Positions 18,375-27,421 of a DNA stretch of 64,000 nucleotides are shown here, piece by piece. Under the pieces are notes generated by a model. It worked only from the letters and a program-made list of their open reading frames with translations, was not told the DNA's origin and did not search any database. Every line of letters starts with the position of its first letter. Position 1 is the stretch's first letter. The position numbers and the translations under genes are program-made. This DNA comes from Nitrospirota bacterium (GTDB lineage: Bacteria > Nitrospirota > Leptospirillia > Leptospirillales > Leptospirillaceae): positions 1-64,000 of the forward strand of contig JAJZXW010000026.1 of NCBI GenBank assembly GCA_021806225.1, read 5' to 3'.

Positions 18375-19406
18375 TTGGGGCTCATTGCAAATCTTTTCGG
18401 TTTTCTTTCCCAGGACCTGGCGATCGATCTTGGCACGGCCAACACCCTTGTCTATGTGCGTGACCAGGGGATCGTCATCAACGAACCATCGATCGTGGCG
18501 ATGGACCAGAAGTCTGGGTCGGTCCTCGCGATCGGGCGGGAAGCCAAGAAAATGCTGGGTCGGACACCGGGAAACATTGTGGCTGTCCGTCCCGTCCGGA
18601 ACGGCGTCATAGACAATCCCGACATCGCCCAGCAGATGCTGTCCTACTTCATCAACAAGGTCCACCGCCGCTCGGCGTTTGTCCGCCCCCGGATGGTGAT
18701 CTGTGTCCCCTCCAGGATCTCGATGGTAGCCCAGAGGGCCGTCAAGGATTCGGCACGGATGGCCGGGGCTCGAGAGGTCTACCTGATCGAAGAGCCTCTT
18801 GCCGCGGCGATCGGGGCCGGGCTTCCGATCATGGAGCCTTCCGGGAACATGGTGATCGACATCGGTGGAGGAACGACGGATGTCGCGGTAATATCTCTTG
18901 GAGGAACGGTCTACAGCGAGTCGATCAAGGTGGCCGGCGACAAGATGGACGAGGACCTCATCGCCTACATCAAGAAGCAGCACAATCTTCTGATCGGGGA
19001 TTCGATGGCGGAACGGATCAAGATGGAAATCGGGTCCGCCTGCCCCCAGAAGGAAGGCCATGTCATGATCATCAAGGGCCGGGACCTTATTACCGGTCTT
19101 CCGAAGACCCTCAAGATCACCGAGGAGGAAATTCGGGAAGCCCTTTCCGACACCATCAACAGTATTGTTGCAATCGTGCAGAAGACTCTGGAAAACACCC
19201 CTCCCGAACTGTCCGCGGACATCATCGACCGCGGAATAGTCCTGACGGGTGGGGGGTCCATGTTGCGTGGGCTTGATCTTCGGATCCGCGATGAAATCCG
19301 TCTTCCCATCATCACGGTGGACGACCCCCTCACGACGGTAGTGATCGGGACGGGGAAGACCCTCGAAGAGCTTGATGTTCTGAGAAAGGTCACACTCGGA
19401 GACTAG
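18375..19406 (+). CDS. mreB: Rod shape-determining protein MreB
   Basis: MreB is the actin-like filament that directs lateral wall synthesis in rod-shaped cells. The 343-aa product starts LFGFLSQDLAIDLGTANTLV, with the phosphate-1 loop DLGTANT. VIDIGGGTTDVAVISLGG is the phosphate-2 loop, and LTGGGSMLRGL is the adenosine motif. The start is TTG at 18375 with AAAGGA 8 nt upstream; no closer ATG would keep the N-terminal amphipathic region. mreC follows after 8 nt. Confidence 0.96.
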   Translation: MGLIANLFGFLSQDLAIDLGTANTLVYVRDQGIVINEPSIVAMDQKSGSVLAIGREAKKMLGRTPGNIVAVRPVRNGVIDNPDIAQQMLSYFINKVHRRSAFVRPRMVICVPSRISMVAQRAVKDSARMAGAREVYLIEEPLAAAIGAGLPIMEPSGNMVIDIGGGTTDVAVISLGGTVYSESIKVAGDKMDEDLIAYIKKQHNLLIGDSMAERIKMEIGSACPQKEGHVMIIKGRDLITGLPKTLKITEEEIREALSDTINSIVAIVQKTLENTPPELSADIIDRGIVLTGGGSMLRGLDLRIRDEIRLPIITVDDPLTTVVIGTGKTLEELDVLRKVTLGD

Positions 19407-19414
19407 GCGAAACG

Positions 19415-20275
19415 GTGCGACCTTCACTGAAACGACCCTCATCCATCAAGGCCGTTCCGGTACTTCTGATATCGCTTGCGGTTCTGATCGTCCTGGGGTT
19501 CTATCCGGAGTTTTTCCGGCGCTGGGTTCTGGATCCTCCCTTGAACTTGCTCCGCCTGGCCTTCTCGGGCGCCACGGGCTTGTCAAGGGGATCGACGGGA
19601 CTCTGGAGCCATTATCTTGATCTCGTCCGGAGCGAAGAGGAGAACCGGAGACTCCGCGTCGAGGTTGAAGGCCTCCGGAGATCGCTCGACCGCTACCGGA
19701 GTCTTTCCGCCAGGAACGAGGATCTCCTGGCCCTTCTCGACATGAAGAAAAGGATCCCGCAGAAGGGGATTGCCTGCCACGTGATCGCGGACAATCCGAC
19801 GGTCGCTCCCCGAACGCTCCTTCTCGACTGCGGCTCCAGGAGGGGGGTTCAGGTCCGGGATGGCGTCATCGGGACCCATGGGGTGGTGGGATACGTGGTG
19901 CGGGTCTTCTCCGGTTTCTCGCAGGTTCTCTGGGTCGAGGATCCCTTGTTTGCCCTGGAAGGCCGTCTTCAGGATTCCGGTCAGAGCGGACTGGTGAGAG
20001 GGCGGGGATCGGGCCATTTTCTGAAGCTTGAATACATACCTGCCATGACTTCCCTTGAAAAAGGGTCGCATGTGGTGACGACGGGAGAGGATGGCTTCTT
20101 CCCGCCGGAGGAACCGATCGGAACTGTTGTCAGGAGCCTGAATCCCGGCCATCAGATCTTTCGCTCCGTAAGGATCGAAAGCGCTGAAAGGCTGGACACT
20201 CTTTGGGCGGTCATGGTTCTTGTTCCCCCGCTCGAGTGGACGGAAAAGCCCCTGTTCGGAAAGAGGCAGCCATGA
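19415..20275 (+). CDS. mreC: Rod shape-determining protein MreC
   Basis: MreC is a bitopic inner-membrane protein linking MreB filaments to periplasmic cell-wall enzymes. The 286-aa protein has one membrane helix (about 11-30), a coiled-coil (about 65-110, LVRSEEENRRLRVEVEGLRR) and a periplasmic beta-barrel domain with VIGTHGVVGYV and VTTGEDGFFPPEEPIGTV. It starts with GTG. Its stop overlaps the mreD start as ATGA. Confidence 0.93.
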   Translation: MRPSLKRPSSIKAVPVLLISLAVLIVLGFYPEFFRRWVLDPPLNLLRLAFSGATGLSRGSTGLWSHYLDLVRSEEENRRLRVEVEGLRRSLDRYRSLSARNEDLLALLDMKKRIPQKGIACHVIADNPTVAPRTLLLDCGSRRGVQVRDGVIGTHGVVGYVVRVFSGFSQVLWVEDPLFALEGRLQDSGQSGLVRGRGSGHFLKLEYIPAMTSLEKGSHVVTTGEDGFFPPEEPIGTVVRSLNPGHQIFRSVRIESAERLDTLWAVMVLVPPLEWTEKPLFGKRQP

Positions 20276-20787
20276 ACCTTCCGCTCCGGACCCTTCTCCT
20301 GGGCGTTCTCATGGTCATGGCAATTTCCGGGCTGCGCTGGTTCCCGACCCTTGCGGCAGGAATCAATCCCATTCCCCTGCTTCTTTTTTTTCTTCTCCGG
20401 AGAAAGGAAAAGTACGGGTTTCTGGTTCTGGGAGGGGTCGCCGGTCTGTTCGCCGCCCTTGTCTCCTACGGACCCGGGTCGTTCTGGGTCCTTCTGTATA
20501 TTTCCGAAGCCTGGATCATTTCACGGCTTTCGGAGGCAGCGACCCTTTCGGGCGTCCGGCAGTATGTTTTGGTTTGGATTGTTCTCGCGATCGATATGGG
20601 GGTCGGGCTTCTGCTTCGGAAGCTTCTCGAATTCCCCCTGGAGATACAACTATTAAGGGATTGGCTGGTGATGGAAGGGGCGACGGGCTTCCTGGGGATG
20701 TTTCTGGTGTTTGTGATGCGATCCCTTGGGTGGACGGCTGATCCCCCTTCCCGAAAACAACATGGCATCGGAATTCCGCTTTCATAA
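20272..20787 (+). CDS. mreD: Rod shape-determining protein MreD
   Basis: MreD is a polytopic membrane component of the elongasome. The 171-aa protein is strongly hydrophobic with about five helices, as usual for MreD, which has weak sequence conservation; the assignment leans on size, topology and position between mreC and mrdA. ATG at 20272 forms an ATGA overlap with the mreC stop. The last 26 nt overlap the start of mrdA. Confidence 0.85.
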   Translation: MNLPLRTLLLGVLMVMAISGLRWFPTLAAGINPIPLLLFFLLRRKEKYGFLVLGGVAGLFAALVSYGPGSFWVLLYISEAWIISRLSEAATLSGVRQYVLVWIVLAIDMGVGLLLRKLLEFPLEIQLLRDWLVMEGATGFLGMFLVFVMRSLGWTADPPSRKQHGIGIPLS

Positions 20788-22606
20788 AAATGGGATCCTC
20801 GGATCTCCGAGGGCGCGTCTCTACGGGTTGATCTTTGCTTTCTGGCTGGGCCTTTCGGTGGTCGTTGTCCGCCTTTATGTCGTTCAGGTGATCAAACACC
20901 GCCATTATCTGGCCCTGGCCCGGGACAACGTCGTCAAGGTCGTGCCCATTCCGCCCCTGCGGGGAGAGATCACAGATCGGAACGGAGTGGTTCTGGTGAG
21001 AAACGGCCCCGACTTCGCCGTCTTCGAAATACCGGGGGAGGTTGTCCACCCCCGTCGGGAATTGGCCTGGCTTGCCTATGACCTTGGCGTTCCCGAGAAA
21101 GTTCTCCGTCACGCCCTCTCCCGTCTGGGCTACGTCCTTCCCACCCATGTTCCCGTCCCCCTCCAGACAGGACTTTCGATGGCCCAGGTCGGCCGGGTCA
21201 ACATGGATCTCTACCGACTGCCAGGATTTTTCATTCAGGTCATGCCCAAACGGATCTATCCGGCGGACGGTATGGCCGCCCACCTTCTGGGGTATGTCGG
21301 ATCCTTCACATCGGCCGATCTCAAGGGATCGTTCTATCGCCACCTTCCCCCTGGAACCGGAATCGGGAAGTCCGGCATCGAGAAGGAATACGATGCCCTC
21401 CTGCAGGGGGAGCCCGGCCTCCGGCGCCAGCTCGTCGACTCCCACGGGAGAATGATCCGGAACCTCAAGAACGATCTTCCGAAGGAGGGCCATTCCCTCC
21501 GGCTCACCATCGACATGCGCCTCCAGATGACTGCGGAAAGGTTTCTGGGAAACAGGCGGGGGGCTGTTGTGGCCCTCGATCCCAGAAATGGGGAGATCCT
21601 CGCCCTGGCGAGCCATCCGGCCTACGACTCGGAAGAGCTCTCGCAGGCCATGAGCTCCAGTCGCTGGAACGTTCTTGTCCATGCACCGGACCATCCCCTG
21701 ACGGACAGGGCGACTCAGGGGATGTATCCTCCCGGCTCGGTCTTCAAGATTGTCACGACACTCGCCGGCCTCACCGAACACAAGCTCGATCCGGACAAGC
21801 CGTTTCATTGCGCAGGGACTTTTCGTGTCGGATCCGTGATCTTTCACGACTGGAAGAAGGGAGGTCACGGGATCCTCCGGTTGCACCGGGCAATTGAGCA
21901 GTCCTGCGACATTTATTTTTATCATCTCGGGATGGCCCTTGGTCCTGAACCGATCGCCCGAATGGCCCGGTTTCTCGGATTGGGGCGACGAACGGGCATC
22001 GACCTTCCTGCCGAGCAGTCAGGTGTTGTGCCCGACCGGGAATGGAAGAAAAAGTATTTACACAATTCCTGGTACCCGGGGGAAACTCCCCCCATGGCCA
22101 TCGGCCAGGGCTTTCTGACCGTGACACCTCTGGAGATGGCGCGTCTGATGGGAGCCGTTGCGATGGAGGGAGCTATTTCCAGACCGCATCTTCTGCTCGG
22201 GGATTCCGGCCAGGAGGGTCAGTCAAAGATTTCCGCTCTGACTCCCATTCCCGTTCCGAAGAAGGACTTCGACATCGTCAGGGCCGATCTCAGGGATGTC
22301 GTCGCGGACCCTCACGGAACGGGGCATCCGGTGAATCTCCCTTTTTTTGCGATTGCCGGAAAGACCGGAACAGCCCAGGTCGTGAGCAACCGGGGAAAGA
22401 GCAAGGGGTTCAAGCCCCCCAAGGCCGATTCTTGGTTTGTGGGGTTCGGTCCCTTTGAGGATCCGAGGATTGTCGTCGCCGTACTGATCGAAAACGGAGG
22501 AGATGGCGGAGATGTGGCCGGGCCCGTGGCCCGGGAGGTTTTTCGCATGTTCTACATCACGCGGCTGGCCGCGAAGGGACGTTTCACGCCGGCTGTCGCA
22601 TCCTGA
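20762..22606 (+). CDS. mrdA: Penicillin-binding protein 2 (elongasome transpeptidase)
   Basis: PBP2 cross-links peptidoglycan during side-wall elongation, working with RodA. The 614-aa protein has one membrane anchor (about 19-42) and a class B dimerisation domain with PPLRGEITDRNG. The transpeptidase motifs are SVFK (Ser326, Lys329), SCD (381-383) and KTG (534-536). ATG 20762 is preferred; an in-frame TTG at 20726 would add 12 residues. It overlaps mreD and is followed by rodA, completing the usual mre-mrd order. Confidence 0.94.
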   Translation: MASEFRFHKNGILGSPRARLYGLIFAFWLGLSVVVVRLYVVQVIKHRHYLALARDNVVKVVPIPPLRGEITDRNGVVLVRNGPDFAVFEIPGEVVHPRRELAWLAYDLGVPEKVLRHALSRLGYVLPTHVPVPLQTGLSMAQVGRVNMDLYRLPGFFIQVMPKRIYPADGMAAHLLGYVGSFTSADLKGSFYRHLPPGTGIGKSGIEKEYDALLQGEPGLRRQLVDSHGRMIRNLKNDLPKEGHSLRLTIDMRLQMTAERFLGNRRGAVVALDPRNGEILALASHPAYDSEELSQAMSSSRWNVLVHAPDHPLTDRATQGMYPPGSVFKIVTTLAGLTEHKLDPDKPFHCAGTFRVGSVIFHDWKKGGHGILRLHRAIEQSCDIYFYHLGMALGPEPIARMARFLGLGRRTGIDLPAEQSGVVPDREWKKKYLHNSWYPGETPPMAIGQGFLTVTPLEMARLMGAVAMEGAISRPHLLLGDSGQEGQSKISALTPIPVPKKDFDIVRADLRDVVADPHGTGHPVNLPFFAIAGKTGTAQVVSNRGKSKGFKPPKADSWFVGFGPFEDPRIVVAVLIENGGDGGDVAGPVAREVFRMFYITRLAAKGRFTPAVAS

Positions 22607-22623
22607 GGAAGGAACACGGGAAT

Positions 22624-23715
22624 TTGGTCGCCAAGCTGCTAGCCTATGTTGTCAGGGTGCATCCGGTCTTTCTGGTGGTGCTCTCTGCCATTATGCTGAT
22701 CGATCTTCTGACGCTCTTTTCCGTGACCCCCTATCTGGCGGTCAAGCAGGGAATGTGGGAGTTGGTCGGTCTTCTGATGGGATTGGGAATCCTGATGGTT
22801 CCCTATCAACTTTTCCTTCAGAACGCCCGGTGGATCTACGGGCTCGTCCTGGCACTCCTCGCCATTGTTTTCATTGCCGGCCATGCGAGCCACGGGGCCA
22901 GACGCTGGATCGGCCTGGGCTGGTTTCAGATCCAGCCTTCGGAATTCATGATCCTTGGACTGATCCTTTTTCTCACATGGCTGTTCGTCCCGGGAAAAAG
23001 GGATGTGCCCCTCTCCCCGGCCCTTTTTGCAGGGGGACTTCTGGCCTCGGTCGTTCCGGCCGTTCTGATCGCGCGGCAGCCGGACCTTGGAACGGCCTTC
23101 GAGCTGATGATCATCTTTTCCGTCTATGTCTTCCTGAAGGGCATTCCTTCCCGGATCGTGATCCTGTCCATTCTTGGGGGTCTGGCTTTCTTTCCGGTCC
23201 TCTGGGAAGGAGTCTGGGCCCATCTTCACGAGTTCCAGAAGGACCGGATCCGGGCCTTCATCGATCCGGGATCCGATCCGTCCGGACTGGGATACCATAC
23301 CATTCAGTCCATCGTCGCTGTCGGTTCGGGGGGATGGCTTGGACAGGGGTTGTCCGGAGCCACGCAGGTGCGCTATCAGTTTCTTCCCGGAGCCCACACG
23401 GATTTTGTTTTTGCCGTCTACACGGAGGAGTGGGGATTTGTCGGAGCCTTGTTTTTTCTGGCTCTGGTCGCATATCTGGTCTGGTTTGGCTTCCGAACGG
23501 CCATGGAATGTCGCGATCCTTCCGGTTTTTACCTGGCGGCGGGCGTGACGGGATTCTTTCTGTTCTGTTTTCTGATCAATGTCTTGATGGTCCTGGGGAT
23601 CCTGCCGGTTGTGGGGGTTCCCATGCCGCTCATGAGTTACGGAGGGTCCGCCATGATCGTCTCTTTGGGCGCCATGGCACTTCTGATGAATGTCCGTCTC
23701 TATGCGAAAAAATAG
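22624..23715 (+). CDS. rodA: Rod shape-determining protein RodA (SEDS glycosyltransferase)
   Basis: RodA polymerises lipid II glycan strands together with PBP2. The 363-aa protein has about ten membrane helices and the SEDS signatures: GARRWIGLGWFQIQPSE, RQPDLGTAF, GWLGQGLSGATQ, LPGAHTDFVFAVYTEEWGF and the terminal GVPMPLMSYGGSAM. The start codon is TTG at 22624, 17 nt after the mrdA stop. It ends the elongasome operon. Confidence 0.95.
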   Translation: MVAKLLAYVVRVHPVFLVVLSAIMLIDLLTLFSVTPYLAVKQGMWELVGLLMGLGILMVPYQLFLQNARWIYGLVLALLAIVFIAGHASHGARRWIGLGWFQIQPSEFMILGLILFLTWLFVPGKRDVPLSPALFAGGLLASVVPAVLIARQPDLGTAFELMIIFSVYVFLKGIPSRIVILSILGGLAFFPVLWEGVWAHLHEFQKDRIRAFIDPGSDPSGLGYHTIQSIVAVGSGGWLGQGLSGATQVRYQFLPGAHTDFVFAVYTEEWGFVGALFFLALVAYLVWFGFRTAMECRDPSGFYLAAGVTGFFLFCFLINVLMVLGILPVVGVPMPLMSYGGSAMIVSLGAMALLMNVRLYAKK

Positions 23716-23850
23716 GGACGGGTTTGGGGCTGTTGTCCGAGTAATGATTGTCTGAACTCCAGGAGATGAATCCTCCATTGCGGGGAGAGGAATTCCGGTG
23801 TCCGATGATTGATATGTCGATTGTTCATAGTGGTTGCAGGAGGGTTGAGA

Positions 23851-25410
23851 ATGGGTTCGGAAATTCTGATTCATGTGACAGAGGAAGAGACAAAAGTTGC
23901 CATCATCGAAGGCAAGCGTTTGGTTGAATACTTTTTTGACCGTAAGCAGGCCCAGGGAATCGTCGGAAACATTTACAAGGGAAAGGTCAGCAAAGTCCTG
24001 CCGGGAATGCAGGCGGCCTTCGTGGATGTGGGGCTTGAAAAAGCGGCGTTTCTCTATGTTGACGACGTCTTCGTCGAGGGAGCCGAGACCCTTCCCGACG
24101 CCCTTCGGGAGGAATCCCCTTCCGGAGGGGGGATCGAGGAGGAGGCCGCCGTCCCTGCCACCCCGGAGGGGGAGACGGCTCCCGAGCCCGCAAAACGCTC
24201 CGGAAGGCGTCCGATCGAGGAATTGCTGAACGATGGACAGGAGCTCCTGATCCAGACCACCAAGGAACCGATCAGCACGAAGGGTCCCCGCGCGACAACC
24301 TACATCAGCCTTCCCGGACGATATCTTGTCTACATGCCCCAGGTGAACCACATCGGAGTCTCCCGCAGGATCACGAACGAGGCGGAACGGCAGAGGCTCA
24401 AGGAGATCGTCGGAGGGCTCCGGACGCACAAGGGAGGCTACATCATCCGGACGGTAGCGGAAGGAATGACCGAGGATGAAGCCCGGATGGATATGGTTTT
24501 TCTTGACCTGCTTTGGGAGGACATCAAGGCGAAGAAAGAGGCCGTTCGCGCTCCTGCTCTTGTCCGTGTCGATCTCGATGTGGTTTTCAGGACAATCCGG
24601 GACTACCTGACAAATGAGGTGGACCGCCTCGTCATCGACACCCCCAAGGAATATCAGAGGGTGATCGAATTTGTCCGGACCTATCTTCCTGCCTATGCGG
24701 ACAAGGTCGAGCTCTGGAACAGGAAGACCCTTCTCTTCCAGGAATATTCGGTCGACCAGCAGGTCGCCCGGGCCCTGGAAAAAAAGGTGTGGCTCAAATC
24801 GGGCGGCTATCTCGTGATCGACAGGGCCGAGGCGCTGACGGTGGTGGATGTGAATACGGGCCGTTTCGTGGGAGACAAGGACCCGGAGGAGACAATCCTC
24901 AAGACCAATCTCGAGGCGGTGGAGGAGATCGCCCACCAGCTGCGTCTGCGCAACATCGGCGGGATCATCATTCTCGACTTCATCGACATGGAAAAGGAAA
25001 AAAATCGTGAAAAGGTCTTCCAGGGACTGCAGGAAATGCTGACCCGGGACAAGGCCCGCACGAACGCTCTCAAGATTTCGGATCTCGGCCTCGTGGAGAT
25101 GTCAAGAAAGAGGGTCCGGGAAGATCTGGTCCATCTTCTGGGAGAAACCTGTTCCTATTGTGACGGAAAGGGTTACGTCAAATCTGTCAGAACCATCATT
25201 TACGAAATTTTTGAAGATCTTCGGAAGCTCCCGTCAGGGCGGGGAGCGAAGGATCGCCGGGTGATCCTCTATGTCCATCCCGATGTGGAGGCGGAACTCG
25301 CCTCGGAGAAGATCTTTCTGGATGCGGTCCAGCAGGTGATCCGGAGAAAGGTGATCATCAAGAGCGATCCCCTCTATCATATTGAAGAATTTGTCATCGT
25401 ATCCCCTTGA
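23851..25410 (+). CDS. rng: Ribonuclease G (RNase E/G family)
   Basis: RNase G is a single-strand-specific endoribonuclease acting in 5' maturation of 16S rRNA and mRNA decay. The 519-aa protein has an N-terminal S1 domain (GNIYKGKVSKVLPGMQAAFV) interrupted by an acidic/Pro-rich insert near 80-130. The catalytic metal site follows in VVDVNTGRFVG and GGIIILDFIDM, and the zinc-link cysteines lie in CSYCDGKG. ATG 23851 is chosen because GCAGGAGGG lies about 10 nt upstream and the family begins at EILIHVTEEETKVA. The 135 bp before it hold no clear promoter. Confidence 0.94.
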   Translation: MGSEILIHVTEEETKVAIIEGKRLVEYFFDRKQAQGIVGNIYKGKVSKVLPGMQAAFVDVGLEKAAFLYVDDVFVEGAETLPDALREESPSGGGIEEEAAVPATPEGETAPEPAKRSGRRPIEELLNDGQELLIQTTKEPISTKGPRATTYISLPGRYLVYMPQVNHIGVSRRITNEAERQRLKEIVGGLRTHKGGYIIRTVAEGMTEDEARMDMVFLDLLWEDIKAKKEAVRAPALVRVDLDVVFRTIRDYLTNEVDRLVIDTPKEYQRVIEFVRTYLPAYADKVELWNRKTLLFQEYSVDQQVARALEKKVWLKSGGYLVIDRAEALTVVDVNTGRFVGDKDPEETILKTNLEAVEEIAHQLRLRNIGGIIILDFIDMEKEKNREKVFQGLQEMLTRDKARTNALKISDLGLVEMSRKRVREDLVHLLGETCSYCDGKGYVKSVRTIIYEIFEDLRKLPSGRGAKDRRVILYVHPDVEAELASEKIFLDAVQQVIRRKVIIKSDPLYHIEEFVIVSP

Positions 25411-25438
25411 AGTGACATTATGTGAAGGGAGTGTGTTC

Positions 25439-25921
25439 ATGCACCTGGGAAATCTGACGCCAGTCGGCAGGATCCTGTCGGGGATCCTGCTCGTGGTCGT
25501 ATTGCTCTCCGGGGGATGTACCCGGACTCCGGCCGGCGGGGGACATGTTCCCGGCAAGGTTGTGGGAACGGTCGATCTCGACCCCAAGGTCCCTCTCTGG
25601 ATGACCCACGGCTCCCTGGCCGTGGTCGCACTGATGAAGGGCCCCACTTCTCCGGACTGGCTTCCCGTGGCCCGTGTGGTCTTCATCCATCCGACATTTC
25701 CCGTCCCCTTCGAAATCTCCCAGAAAGACGTCCGTCTCACCGGGATCACCTTTCAGGGAGAGGTTCGACTTGTGGCCCGCCTCTCCCTCGAGTCGGGAAG
25801 CTCACTTGTGGCAAACGGAGAATATAGCGGAACGGCCCCTGTGGATGGCGCCGTCGGCGGAGCTCCCGTTCGTATCGTCATCGACAGGAAATTGCCCTCC
25901 GTGTCGGGAAGCGGCCAATAA
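25439..25921 (+). CDS. Lipoprotein with CcmI/CycH C-terminal-like domain
   Basis: A 160-aa lipoprotein: signal helix 11-25 and lipobox LSGG-Cys27. The mature part follows the pattern of the periplasmic C-terminal domain of CcmI (CycH), a cytochrome c maturation factor that binds apocytochrome: GKVVGTVDLDPKV, then a line like LPVARVVF, FPVPFEIS, VRLVARLSL.SG and finally VRIVIDR. The TPR part of CcmI is missing. This organism uses system II genes (40442-44916), so the domain may serve a related chaperone role. Match is by pattern only; N-terminus could also be GTG 25433. Confidence 0.6.
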   Translation: MHLGNLTPVGRILSGILLVVVLLSGGCTRTPAGGGHVPGKVVGTVDLDPKVPLWMTHGSLAVVALMKGPTSPDWLPVARVVFIHPTFPVPFEISQKDVRLTGITFQGEVRLVARLSLESGSSLVANGEYSGTAPVDGAVGGAPVRIVIDRKLPSVSGSGQ

Positions 25922-25924
25922 ATC

Positions 25925-26341
25925 ATGTCGAAGATGCTTTGTTTTGAAAAACTCTCCCTCATGCTGAAGATAGGCACGGGTACGGAGGAGAGGGCCCATC
26001 CCCAGAAAATTTTCATTTCGGGAAAGGTCGAATTATCCGAGACCCCCTGGGGGAACGACTTGATCCAGAAGACCGTGGACTACGACCGGCTTCTGAGGGA
26101 GATTGTCGCGAAAGCGGAAGCTTCGGAGTGTTGTCTGCTCGAGCGTCTGGGGGAGATTCTTTCGGATCATGTGATGGGGCTTTTCCCGGGGGTCGCGGCA
26201 GTGACCCTGTCCCTCTGGAAGGATCCTCCCCCCCTTCCTCTCGTCCTCGACCGTGTCGGTCTGACGATAAGGGAGACCCGGGCAGGGTGGGACGTCCGAC
26301 AGCGCAACGTCATCGAAACAAGCCAGGAAAGGGAACCATGA
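25925..26341 (+). CDS. folB: Dihydroneopterin aldolase-like protein FolB
   Basis: FolB converts dihydroneopterin to hydroxymethyl-dihydropterin in folate synthesis. The 138-aa tunnelling-fold protein shows IGTGTEERAHPQKIFI (catalytic Glu in EE), VDYDRLLREI, CLLERLGEILSDHV and VTLSLWKDPPP with the catalytic Lys. Length is slightly above the usual 120 aa. It sits 3 nt after the lipoprotein gene, and its stop overlaps the next gene as ATGA. No other folate gene is visible nearby. Confidence 0.82.
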   Translation: MSKMLCFEKLSLMLKIGTGTEERAHPQKIFISGKVELSETPWGNDLIQKTVDYDRLLREIVAKAEASECCLLERLGEILSDHVMGLFPGVAAVTLSLWKDPPPLPLVLDRVGLTIRETRAGWDVRQRNVIETSQEREP

Positions 26342-27177
26342 TCTTTCATCCCAATGTTTTTGGATTGCTTCTTTTGCAGACGACGGCCGGAGGGTGCTTC
26401 CTCATGACCTTTCTCTATCGATACCCTTCAGTCAACCGGTCGTTTTACCGGCTGCACGGTCTCCTGTTCCTTCTTTTTTCGGGAGGTGCCCTTTTTGCCG
26501 TCGGTCCGTCAGGACTGAGGATCCCCGCGTTTCATCCGGGCCGGCTCGACCAGGTGACGGTCTATATGATAATGCTGGGGACGGGAGGGCTCCTGGCTTA
26601 CAATGTCCTTCTCAACTTCATCTCCTGGGACAGGGCCCGGTCCATTTCGAGGCCGCTTCTGAATCTCTCGGCCATTCTGCTTCTGGGAGCTACGGGGACC
26701 GCCACGCTCTTTCTCAATAACTCCCTGTCCCTGTCTGCGTCGGGAACGATTCTTCTGATATCGATGTTCATCTCCGCGTTTCTTCTCGGAGCCGTTCTCC
26801 TCGCCATGAACTGGGGCCACTTCTATCTGACGAATCCGACCCTTCCCATCGAACCGCTGGCCTTTCTTTCGAGAATCCTCCTGGGATGCTCCGGCCTGAC
26901 CGCCGTCGTATCGGGAATCATGACCGGGCTAAACTGGAAGGGTCATCCTGGATTTGCCGAGGGACTCCTCCTCGAATCCTTTCAGGGGCTGTATTTGTGG
27001 GGGCGCCTTCTCGTCGGTGTCGTCGGGGGTCTGGTGATCTCGTATCTTGCCTACAAGACGGTCCGGATGCATTCGACTCAGGCCGCGACAGGACTTCTCT
27101 ATGTGGCCCTTCTCATGATTCTTTTCGGAGAAGCCTTTTCCCGCTTTCTCTTTCTCAATCTAGGAATTCTGATATGA
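26338..27177 (+). CDS. Polytopic membrane protein of unknown function
   Basis: A 279-aa protein with about eight membrane helices and short loops. I do not recognise the family. Features that could help: WGHFYLTNPTLPIEPL between helices 5 and 6, and a conserved-looking WDRARS loop after helix 3. A few His and Trp residues lie near helix ends but no obvious haem or quinone motif. The start at 26338 overlaps the folB stop (ATGA). A palindrome follows 16 nt after the stop. Confidence 0.6.
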   Translation: MIFHPNVFGLLLLQTTAGGCFLMTFLYRYPSVNRSFYRLHGLLFLLFSGGALFAVGPSGLRIPAFHPGRLDQVTVYMIMLGTGGLLAYNVLLNFISWDRARSISRPLLNLSAILLLGATGTATLFLNNSLSLSASGTILLISMFISAFLLGAVLLAMNWGHFYLTNPTLPIEPLAFLSRILLGCSGLTAVVSGIMTGLNWKGHPGFAEGLLLESFQGLYLWGRLLVGVVGGLVISYLAYKTVRMHSTQAATGLLYVALLMILFGEAFSRFLFLNLGILI

Positions 27178-27192
27178 TGGCTTGAGAGACCA

Positions 27193-27228
27193 AAATACCG
27201 GAAGATCTGAAAGACCTTCACGGTATTT
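27193..27228 (+). repeat. Long palindrome after the membrane-protein gene
   Basis: AAATACCG (27193-27200) pairs with CGGTATTT (27221-27228). Inside it GAAGATCT (27201-27208) pairs with AGACCTTC (27212-27219) apart from one G-U, leaving the loop GAA and one bulged A. The 16-bp stem has A and T runs at its outer ends, so it could act as a bidirectional terminator between the membrane protein and the ferredoxin gene, although no long T tract follows. Confidence 0.5.
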
Positions 27229-27303
27229 CGACCGGGTCAGTTGATTTGTCTGCAGGATTGTCGATAGAATAAAGGTCTTGTAGTAACCTCGGCCTCTTTT
27301 CCG

Positions 27304-27363
27304 ATGGAGAGTGCCTTTTGAGCGAGGTCCTGGTTTCTCGGGCCCGGATAATGGAGAGTGCCT
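27304..27363 (+). repeat. 13-bp direct repeat upstream of the ferredoxin gene
   Basis: ATGGAGAGTGCCT occurs at 27304-27316 and again at 27351-27363, 47 bp apart (about 4.5 helical turns). It lies in the 244-bp gap 27178-27421, which otherwise holds only the palindrome at 27193 and weak promoter-like sequences near 27260-27290. It may be a paired regulator site or a chance duplication. Confidence 0.35.
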
Positions 27364-27421
27364 CGGGCGCGGGCCCGCGGTTTGTCTTCTTCTAAGCAAA
27401 GAAATGGTCAAGGAGGCCTGG

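Noticed and set aside
15953..18445. 830-aa minus-strand frame across fmt, htpX, rpe and the RDD gene
   Set aside because: It spans several clearly coding genes and has no domain of its own.
22639..24936. 765-aa minus-strand frame opposite rodA and rng
   Set aside because: Antisense to two well-supported genes; composition is that of a mirrored frame.
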